The notes under the pieces were generated by a model. The model made no database searches. It worked only from the letters and a program-made list of their open reading frames with translations, and had not been told where the DNA came from. From the NCBI RefSeq assembly GCF_014805685.1, contig NC_060909.1, positions 6,348,792 through 6,412,791 of the forward strand: a DNA stretch of 64,000 nucleotides. The letters are read 5' to 3'. A program made the position numbers and the translations under genes. The first letter of the stretch is position 1. Each line of letters begins with the position of its first letter. Of this stretch, positions 55,205 to 64,000 are shown in pieces. This DNA comes from Silurus meridionalis. Taxonomy: Eukaryota > Chordata > Actinopteri > Siluriformes > Siluridae.

Positions 55205-55680
55205 GTGGTCTGTAGAATGGTTTTGGAATAAGACTGATGCAATACGATTCACCTGTATTACAATTTAGTGCGATTTCCATTTTAATTTAACACAATGCGA
55301 TTCAATGGAAAAAAAATATGCATGTTAATCTCTATTCTTTGTGACTCTCAGGACACGCCTTGGTCTTTGTTGTGTTGTGATACATTATATTCACATAGCA
55401 GCGGTGGTGCCGGGTGAATGTGCTTGAGCGAGGAGAAATATACATATAATACATGTAAAATATAAAACATAAAATATTGGTCACAAATTATTGGTCACTG
55501 TCTAAATAATAAACGCTTAGTACATCTACTAATTATTATATATAAATAAATAGGGTTTTACTGATGCAAAGATGCTTAAGTACAAAAAATTAGATATAAT
55601 TAAACAGGTAGCGCTATTAATAAAGATATTTTCCTCACAAAATCACTTCTTTTAACATTTAATTAAACATATCTTGTTTT
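55205..55680. mobile_element. Second copy of GATTCG-rich repeat
   Basis: Reverse complement of parts of the repeat in tle3 intron 8 (7620-8225): CATGTTAATCTCTATTCTTT with TGTGACTCTCAGGACACGCC, and ATTATTGGTCACTGTCTAAA. It directly follows the RTE fragment. Confidence 0.6.
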
Positions 55681-56243
55681 TCATTGCAACCGGAGGACCT
55701 CTTTTACCCTCTTATGTACTTGTGTACAGTGAAACACATGCACACACCTCATCAACGCCCATTCAGCCCAGAATGCATTGGGGCTGGCAGGAGGCAGATG
55801 GTGAAGCATGTCCTGCTTGGCTCCAGCATTGGCAGGAAACCAAAGGTGGCACCGGCGCTGGGTTTTTGATGAGGTCCGCACATATGAAACTACAACATCT
55901 GGGCCTGCCATGTGTGCTTCAGATACAGCCAAAACACTGCAGCCAGAACACACACCCAAACACATAAACACACAAACACACACACTCTCACACAAGAACA
56001 CACCAAAGCCAGCTGCAGCCAAGCTACTGCAGGCTAAACATTATGAATTATGTATGTGTGTGTGTGTGTGTGTGCGCACTGTGTGAATGTTTGAGGTCCA
56101 GCACTGACTTTGATTAAAAATCTAAAAAGGCCATGAATATGCAAAAAGACATTACACCAAACAGAGCCAGGAGCAACTGATTTGTCAATTGTCCGTATTT
56201 CATGAAGATCAAGATTGTACCCCTGGAGTCTTCTAATCGAGGA

Positions 56244-56250
56244 GAGAGAG

Positions 56251-56299
<49 letters not shown>

Positions 56300-56300
56300 A
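56244..56300. repeat. (GA)n microsatellite
   Basis: GA run with one GC interruption near its start. A (TG)n run follows at 56431-56459. Confidence 0.95.
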
Positions 56301-56421
56301 AACGTCTCCTTGTTTGATTGCTGTGTTATCTTAATTATTGAGCTCTTCTTAGTCCTAATGACTGATTGGCAAGGCTTAAAAGAGAACTGAGTGAGAATTG
56401 CCTATGTTTTTGTCTATGTCT

Positions 56422-56459
<38 letters not shown>

Positions 56460-56599
56460 ATGTGCATGCATGTATGCACACCTGTGTCTCTCAGAGTGAG
56501 TGTGTTTCGGAGTGAAAGAGAGAAGAGAAAAGGGTAGAGAGAGAAAGTGATGGAGTGTGAGTGAGTGTGTGATCTGAATGTTAAGTTGCCTCTGTTCAG

Positions 56600-56790
56600 C
56601 CTGTTCTCCGAGGAGGCTGAGGCGAGTGATTCATGGCCGCTCTGTGGCTCCGCATCCATTAGATTGTTTTAATTAAGCTTAATTAGAGTAGTGATTACAA
56701 TCATGGGCTCGATACCTGCTATTAAATCATCCATCCATAAATGTTGGGCTTCAATTGCTTAGGGGGGCGAATGAAAAGGAAATGAATGAT
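56600..56790. promoter_or_regulatory. Candidate conserved non-coding element
   Basis: Contains TTTTAATTAAGCTTAATTAG, AGTAGTGATTACAATCATGG and CTATTAAATCATCCATCC after a GC-rich stretch. Dense homeodomain cores and no simple repeats. Composition-based. Confidence 0.4.
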
Positions 56791-56899
56791 GGGGTGTGTA
56801 TGTGTGTGTGCAGGCCGAGCTGATGGCAAACTGCCAGCTATTAGCTGTGCGCATGAGTGTGAGTGTGTATGTGTGTGTATACATGTGTGTCATTATTCA

Positions 56900-57600
56900 T
56901 TATGACATACAGTACCTTGCTAGGGCAGAGCCATTTTTGACAACAGGAATCTCGCCTAGGGTGCCAAATAGGCTAGAAACAGCCCCGATTGTAATGTTGG
57001 TATTTTGACAAAGTCCCTTGGCTGTTTGGAGTTTTAGTGGTCCATTGGAGATCAACCAGTAATGTCTTAATTTTTAAGTATTCTGCTCCTTGCTCATCCA
57101 TATCTAAAACTTGGACGTGACCCTAGTTATCCTCTTACTTGACAATTCTGCACTGCCATTATAACTGCTTTTACTGCTGCTACAGTGCTACTATCTTAGA
57201 AATGTGGATGAAATCATCTGCCTCAGTTTTGTCCAATTTTTTTTTCCAATAATACAGATTTGGTTAGACCTTGACCTCTTTAAGCTGTACTTGGTATGCT
57301 TCTGTATTTTAATTTGTTTCTTGTCTGCCACCAGTTTCGTTGATTGTAATTACCCCATTTTTTTTCCACAACATGGACAAATGTTGGGCCTTGTTGTACA
57401 TAGTCGTTAAGGGACACAGAAAACAATAGAGAGAAAATAAAAAAAAAACTGGAAAAAAGAAAAAAAGAAAGAGAGTAGAGGAAGCTAGAAAACATAAAAA
57501 TTGACACCCCCGTGTGTGCACCAGAAACCTCAGTGGGTTTTTAAGTGCCTTGTAAACTTGTCAGGGATATTAAGTGCTCGTTAAATTGTGCAGTGCCGAG
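56900..57600. other. No gene seen
   Basis: Unique-looking sequence; purine run at 57420-57480. Confidence 0.4.
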
Positions 57601-57629
57601 AGGCCATGCAGAAGTACAACAGAGCTGTG

Positions 57630-58100
57630 ATCTGTCTCAGTAATGGGCAGCTTTGTCTTGCCACAGCTGAGTGACAACAATCTGGTCAGTGGCACCACAG
57701 AAGGCTATGAAGATTCAAAGTGGCCATTACTGACCTCCTGGGCAAATGACCCAAGGTAGGTTTCTAACATTCACTAGTCATTTGATTTCTTGTAGGTGGC
57801 ATTGTTAACTAGTGGGAAGTTCCAGGGTGGGTACATCTGCTTATCAAAGGAATGTGGAGCTTCAAGATGGGCATCTTTGCTTTGCCATCGCTGCTGTGAA
57901 AGGCTATGAGGATCCAAGGGTGGCCATTTCTACCTTCCTTGGTAAATCTAAATCAGATTCAAGGTTAACATCCAAATGATAGGCCATTTGATTTCTTGTT
58001 AGTGACCTAGCTGAAGGGTAGGGGATTCAGGGTGGGCATGACTGCCTAGTCAAAGAAATGGGCACCTTTGCCCTGCCATTTCTGCAGTTAAATAATTTGT
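57630..58100. repeat. Degenerate tandem repeat, about 206-bp period
   Basis: Matching pairs: GGCTATGAAGATTCAAAGTG and GGCTATGAGGATCCAAGGGT; CATTTGATTTCTTG at 57778 and 57984; TTCCAGGGTGGGTACATCTG and TTCAGGGTGGGCATGACTGC. Each pair is offset by about 205-210 bp, giving a little over two copies. No coding frame. Confidence 0.7.
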
Positions 58101-59080
58101 TTGTCCAGAACAATCTTATGTTAGATCCTACCACTACTGCCCTACCATTATCTGATTTTCTATAAAGTCTGGTCCAATCCCAGGTGTGAAGCTCTTCCAA
58201 TGCTGATGTGGTCTGAATGTCTGTTAGTGGTACCCTTGAATCCTGGTCCCAGATTGAAATCTCAACCCACCAATGCTGATGGCATCTGAGCCTCTGTTAG
58301 GGGTAGCACTGAAGGCTTGGCCAATCAGGGCCGTGTCTCTCCAGCTGGCGGGGTGCCTTGGCAGGAGAGGCTGAACAGAGCTGGTTAGGAGCTGTTACAC
58401 ACTGTTATCAGCCAGGGCAGCTGATGCTGTGGCAGACGAATCTGGCAGAGACTATGTGTAGAGGAAACAATGGGAGATCAGACACACATCCGACTAATGT
58501 GACAGACAATTTGGGAGATGGTGCAATGCTTTTCTGATGTCTAATGTGTGATCACAAATTTTGTCTTTCGCAATTCATTAATGAGAACCAGAGGTAATGG
58601 TGAGTTCCGATCAAGTCATGTCATAGGTTAACATTCTATTTGGGGTGGTATTGCCTTTGGTGCACTGAATCACAAGCTTCTTGTTGACGTAGTCAAACTA
58701 CCGGAACACAGAGCTCTCTAGTCTGATTTCTAAACCCAGTGACAAAGGAATATGTGTTTATTAAAAGAAGAACTACCTTTTGTTTAGTTTAGAAAAGATG
58801 TAGGACATTGACAGCCTAAACTGTGAAAATTGTAGTTTCATTACTATGCAAAATACCATAAATATTTTAGCTGTTTTGTGTAACCCTAGCATTTCCATGT
58901 GATCTTTTTTGCTCTTATTGTGTAACCGGAACAAAAGAGAACAATTTTCTGTTTGCGGTAGGCTGTGGTTTCTGTTTTTGTTTGTTTGTGTTGCTTTGCA
59001 TGCATGAATGAGACTTGTGTTGTATAATTGTGTGGCTGTGTTTGAATGTGTGGCTAAATGGAGTTTGTTTGTGTGTTTGT

Positions 59081-59085
<5 letters not shown>
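58101..59085. other. No gene seen
   Basis: Mixed unique sequence. The block about 58200-58330 repeats the word CCAATGCTGAT twice (58199 and 58271), perhaps a further decayed part of the tandem repeat. Confidence 0.4.

Positions 59086-59086
<1 letters not shown>

Positions 59087-59126
<40 letters not shown>
59087..59126. repeat. (GT)n microsatellite
   Basis: About 18 GT units. Confidence 0.95.
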
Positions 59127-59649
59127 CTGCTGATGGATGTTACAGCGGCTGCTTGCTAAAACAGGTTAGTAATGCTGAAAGTGCAGTGTTCAGGATTAAT
59201 GCTGCTCGGGTGTGTTCGCCTGAGCAGAGCCACACAGCTATCAATCTCCGAGTTGCACTGCTCGAACACTCGCCAGCAACTCTGCACTTCATCACGCCCC
59301 ACCCAGCCGCCATAACGCTACACTGGACAAGAAGATGCTGTCCTTTGCTTTTGCATTTATTCTTAAAACGAATCCTAATACCAACTACTGGAAGATTTAC
59401 ATTAAACGTAGCATTAAATTTGTATGCACAGTTCACAATGGTGTTCATTCTATAAACAAACAGAAAGCAAACAAAGTTCAAGCCCATTTCTAGCTAAAGT
59501 GCTGGAAAAAAAATGTAAATGTTTAAAGAAAGATTTCAGTGTGTGTATGTTTAGACAATATGCAGGAAGTTGCTCCATGAGGAAATTATATTTCAGCATT
59601 GAAAAATGCACATGAGGTGTAGGAAAACATAATAGATATTGCCTGCAGA

Positions 59650-60115
59650 GACAAATAAAGTATATGACCCCTTTTTAACATCTCATTCCATGTTTCATCC
59701 CCTTTTGCAGTTGTAATAACCTCCACTCATCTGGGAAGATGCTCCATTAGATTTTGGGGTGTACTTGTAGTGATTTGTGATCATTCATCCTCTTTGGTGT
59801 TAGTAAAGTCAGGTACTGATGTAGGTGAAGTAAGGAGGCCTGGTGTGCTGTCAACATTCCAATTCATCCCAAAGATGTTCAGTATTGTTGAGGTCAGAGC
59901 TCTATTCCAGGCCACTCAAGATCTTCCACTCCAACTCATGGAAACTATATAATGAGATGGCTTTGTGAATAGGGGCATTGCCATGTTGGAACAGGTTTGG
60001 GTCTCCTTTTTCAAGTAAAGGGAAAATTAAATACTAACACATACAAATAAATTGTGTGATAACAGTTGGAGAAGAACCACATATGGGTTGCAGTCAGGTG
60101 TCCCATTGCTGTGTC
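59650..60115. mobile_element. ACAAAAGTATTGGG Tc1-type element, internal to 3' part
   Basis: GTTGTAATAACCTCCACTC, AAGATGCTCCATTAGATTTT, ATTCATCCCAAAGATGTTCA, GGGGCATTGCCATGTTGGAA, CAGGTTTGGGTCTC and CAGTCAGGTGTCCCATTG follow the known layout of this fish element. Both extreme ends are degraded. Confidence 0.65.
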
Positions 60116-60119
60116 TATA

Positions 60120-61935
60120 TTGTGCATTTGTGGAAGGCAGAATTTACACACACTAGATTTTTTGTATGAGTGGGCAGAAGAAAAATACAGTAAATTTAAA
60201 ATAAATAATTATTATACAATATGTCAAATCAGTAGCAAAGTATGACTTGTTTGGAATTATTCAAATATTTCTTTTTCAATGAAGTGAATTATTGTGATGC
60301 ACATTTTATTTTCTTAAATGATTTTCTTTTCCTTGCAAATGAAATGAATGTAATTTCTAAAATTTGCGTATGAATAAATATGGATTTTCAGTTAAAAAGA
60401 AATAATAAACTCACAGCATGTTAAAAAACTGAGTAATTTTGCCCCGACCTGAAAAAGGCTAATGTATACTCATGAAGACAGAGCCATTTAAGTCTCTTCA
60501 AAGAACACAGCATTTTTCTTCCCCTCCCACGAGACAGTGTAAGCATTGTATTAAAGTTGAATGTGTGCAAATTTGCCTCATGAGCTGGTGCTGCAGGTTT
60601 TTACCCCCCACCCCACCACCACCACCACTAACACCATTGTATTGTTTTCCTACCTAAACAATCTAAAAGCTTTTGCAGGTTCCAAGCCATTAGTTATCAC
60701 CACTTATGCACCCTAGGCGAAATTTTATTTCCTGTCCCTGGATAAATCCATTCTTCATAGACATTCTGGTCTTTTATATGTTTATAACTCATCTCCTGCT
60801 ACTGGGACTTAGGCAAAAAAGAGACTTTCCTAATTAGCTTAACAAAACAAATGTTTCCAATAACCTCAGCAATGTGTATGGATGATGAACAAGAGAGATA
60901 AAAAAAATAACGTTAGACACATTCAAATGATATTCAAAACAAATTATTAGACAATTCAAATGATGTGCTGAGACACACGGATAGCACAGAGGCATCTGTG
61001 TACAACACGTCAAGCATTCTTTTTTTATGATAGCAGATTTATAAAATAGAGATAACGCACCTACCTGTACTTTTGTTTCTGGTCATGTGATTTACTGTAT
61101 TAACTGTAGCTGATCTTCTTGCTTTATATCATGCACACATTCAGATTTCACACTGTGTATAGTGCCAGTGGTTTTCCTTTATAATTATTTTACTTCTACC
61201 ATTGTTGGGTTTGGTTCATACACGGCATAGACAAAAGCACCTTTTATAAAATAAGAGAATCAAAAACATGGCTGTGATCAGATCTCTCTGGAAAGATAAG
61301 ATCAATCAGATAACGTTAACATGCTTTTCTTTGTGTTTGTTTTGTCTCAGAAATCACTCTTTCTGAAGACTGGGGCAGCGTTTCACACAGTACCACATCA
61401 AGTGGCGACCTGTAAACAGCAATGCTTAATAGGGCAAGCCGGAGGAAACGCAGACATTTTTCAGAAGCAACTACACACAACATAACGTGCCGCTGTTGCC
61501 TGTGTTGCCGCCCAAGGACATTGCCTATGTTACATACACCTTTTTAGCTGTATATAAACGCTATGATAAGATGGAAGCTTACAAGCTTCCCCACCCTTTT
61601 GATGTCGTATCTGACTGACTGGCAGGGCTCCCACTTCGTCATTTCGAAAAAAGGTTTTTTATATCTTCGATCCATCTGTCTCCACACGTGATGTTAGAAG
61701 GAGTCTGAGCAGACCTTCTGTAGTGTTTAAAATGCAGGAGAGGAAGAGCAGCTCTACTAAAGAGATGTGTAGACATGGCTGCGTGTGTTTGATCTCTGCT
61801 TTTACATTCCAGACGAGTGTTTCTGAGCATGATATGTTTTGCCATATCGGCTTTTTAAAAGGGAATGGTTAATGTATAGCCTGCATGTGGCTTTTGCCAA
61901 CCTTGTTTGGAGGGATACTGATACTGATATGTTTT
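60120..61935. other. No gene seen
   Basis: AT-rich to about 61320, then a less AT-rich stretch (61360-61540) without a recognisable frame. A (CCA)n run is at 60609-60630. Confidence 0.4.
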
Positions 61936-61938
61936 TGT

Positions 61939-61996
<58 letters not shown>
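61939..61996. repeat. (GT)n microsatellite
   Basis: About 28 GT units. Confidence 0.95.
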
Positions 61997-61999
<3 letters not shown>

Positions 62000-62139
62000 T
62001 TGGATACATGGTTGGGGTTTTGGATATCATAAAACATAATGAGACAAAAAAATTTAATAATGGGTTTACATGACATTTAGGTAATTTAGATTCTATAGTT
62101 ATACTTGTTAGTTTACAGCACAGTACAACCACTAGACTT

Positions 62140-62222
62140 GCCGAAGTGACACTATTTGGCCCTTGAACAAGGCCCTTAACCCTCTGTGTAACCCTCTGTG
62201 TCATGGCTGATCCCATCCTAAC
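62140..62222 (+). mobile_element. SINE remnant
   Basis: CTTGAACAAGGCCCTTAACC, the conserved SINE body phrase, with a small internal duplication of AACCCTCTGTGT. Confidence 0.5.
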
Positions 62223-62255
62223 ATTGGTGTGTTATATGAAGAAAGTATGGAAATG

Positions 62256-62298
62256 TTTTTTTTTTTTTTTTTACATTGTTTGGATGTTTGATTGATCC

Positions 62299-62341
<43 letters not shown>

Positions 62342-62415
62342 TGAGAGAGAGCGAGAGAGAGAGAGTGGGCTTGTGTTTGTGTGTGTGTGTGTGTGTGTCG
62401 GTGTGCGTGTGTTGG
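62256..62415. repeat. Poly-T, (GT)n and (GA)n microsatellites
   Basis: Poly-T at 62257-62272, GT at 62303-62340, GA at 62342-62366, GT at 62375-62398. Confidence 0.95.
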
Positions 62416-62779
62416 CGCACTTATTATTCTCATCTTGATCTTGCTAAATAACATGTCTGACGAGACGATCAAAGCCAATGAATAATCTTATCGCTTTATA
62501 CTTTTAATCTTTCAAGTGTCTTTTTCATCACACAGATCCAGACAATTACTAATCGAACAGCTAAGCTCAGCTAAGCTTGTTCGTTCTCGAGCTGCACTCA
62601 GCTGCACTTTCCTAGCAAGACGGTAAATAGACGTTTTCAAAATGTTTACATTTCGTCTCTGGGTTTGGCATATGCAAATAGCTTTGGTTTATTTGCTGCG
62701 TAGGATTTTGCACATTTTTATTTATATATATATAAGTTTTATATATGCCTGCTTCAGGACTCCAGGCTAATATCAATGT

Positions 62780-63250
62780 GCTTAGTACAAATTTCCATCC
62801 AAGTGATTCCCTTGCTAATTCCCCCCAAGAGTCAACAACTTCATCTTATCTGGTTTCTTATCTGCAGCCATTTTTCTACAACCATGCAAATACACGGCAG
62901 GTGTGATCGCTGACTCATTTGCACTCGATGGCAGCAAGTGTTGCAGAGGAGTGTGAGTGTCTCCGTTCGAGTCCTAACAACACCTCACATATATGCAAAT
63001 GGTGTGCGGTGGTGCTGATTGTTCTGGCCACATTTCCCTGTGTTTAAATATTAATACCTGCGGTCTTGGCACTAGCAACTGAGATGGGAGGTGGTTTATG
63101 TGTTTGTGGACAGGAAAGCGGAACTTCACTCTCGGCGGTTTGGGAAGACACCAATCAGAGAGTGCGATTGCTGGTTGGCTAATTAGACGTCAGTTAGGCG
63201 GTTAAGGTTCAGAGGTCAGACTCATTTGTTATTTAAAGCCTGCTAGTTCC
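62780..63250. promoter_or_regulatory. Candidate regulatory block
   Basis: Non-repetitive sequence with ATATGCAAATGG and ACCATGCAAATACA octamer-like sites, TAAATATTAATACC and several GATA cores. Composition and motif based only. Confidence 0.3.
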
Positions 63251-64000
63251 CTCTTGACATTAATAACTCGGGTTTACGTAGCCTGCTGTTGGATTGCAGT
63301 GTCTTTCTCCATCTCTCTCTCTCTTTTTAACACTTTCTCCCTTGGCTTTCATCTTTTCTTGCTCACTGTGTTACCTCCCTCTCTGGCTCATTTTCTCTTT
63401 CCCAGCTCTTTCTCTCTCTCTCTTTCCCTTTCCGACATCACGCTATCCAAACACCCCCTCCCCTCATCCCCCAATCCTCTCTCCATCATTACCCAGCAGC
63501 ACCTCCAACATGATGGGAGGGGAGCTGCCAGGAGCTGAGAGTGGTAGAGAAAGCTACAGCATTTCTGAGATGCTGTGCAGCCCTGCCCGGCAGCCATTAG
63601 CCAAGCTGATAAAAGCCGGAAAGAATGGAGCGCAGTGGGGCTCGGTGGAGTGCAGAATAGCTGTTTAGCGTCAGGGCACAGAGAGTAGGAGGGCTGATGG
63701 AGGGTGGGAGTTTAGAAACGCCTCCAGGGACAGGTCTACAAAGGCCCAGTGGGGTCTCTGTCATTAACAGGGCTAAGATGAGGACTCAGCCAGGCCAGAG
63801 CGACAGAGGCGGAGGAGAACACAGGAGGGGGTAAATGCTGGGTGTAGTAAGGCCAAAGATTCACTGCAAAAACCAGAAGTGGACTCATTTCAGGATGGTG
63901 CTCACATTGAACTCTGGTCCTTATTTTATTGAGCTTTGGTGGTTGTGTTTAGACTCCAAAGCTGCACCTTATCACAACTCAGTTAAACATTATTGAACAC
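63251..64000. other. CT-rich stretch, then unique sequence
   Basis: Pyrimidine-rich tract at 63300-63425. A + strand frame to 63668 has no recognisable domain and starts within the CT tract. The last 300 bp are unremarkable. Confidence 0.4.

Noticed and set aside
63294..63668. 124-codon frame near the right end
   Set aside because: It starts in a CT-rich tract, has no recognisable domain, and its second half shows no codon or splice evidence. It could only be rescued by transcript data.

Overview
The window is vertebrate nuclear DNA, almost certainly from a teleost fish. It has an intron-containing gene with GT-AG splice sites, very dense (TG)n, (TA)n and (GA)n microsatellites, and many fish-type transposons: several Tc1/mariner families, tRNA-derived SINEs, RTE and L2-like LINE fragments and a DIRS-like retroelement. 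The species cannot be fixed from the sequence; an ostariophysan such as a catfish would fit the repeat content.

Positions 1-11240 hold the 3' half of one real protein-coding gene on the + strand, a Groucho/TLE transcriptional co-repressor that looks most like TLE3. Twelve coding exons (2953-10725) can be placed to the base. Together they encode 558 residues: the CcN region with its KKRK nuclear localisation signal and acidic CK2-type site, the Ser/Pro-rich region, and the complete C-terminal WD40 propeller ending at a TAG at 10723-10725. All exon phases agree and no disabling change is seen. The exons for the N-terminal Q and GP domains lie upstream of the window; 1-2952 is intron. A 3' UTR with AATAAA at 11214-11219 follows.

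Positions 11240-64000 contain no convincing host gene. This is a gene-poor region of microsatellites, transposon remnants and several low-repeat, AT-motif-rich blocks that look like candidate conserved non-coding elements (best at about 24.75-25.13, 48.36-48.67 and 56.60-56.79 kb). The recognisable coding remnants are all transposon-derived and broken: Tc1-like transposases (26.8, 37.3-37.8, 45.2 kb), an RTE endonuclease fragment (54.5-55.2 kb), LINE C-terminal fragments (15.8, 18.7 kb) and an internally deleted DIRS-like element with inverted terminal repeats (29.64-31.32 kb).

No novel multigene system was found. The observations most worth checking are: a strong internal 5' splice site in the ninth-to-tenth intron region's downstream exon (exon 10) whose use would remove exactly 41 codons, about one WD repeat, in frame; a (TG)n tract of about 140 bp ending just upstream of that same exon's branch region; the DIRS-like element with its internal complementary region; a transposon bounded by mirror-image microsatellites; a 34-bp minisatellite; and the candidate regulatory blocks in the desert downstream of tle3.
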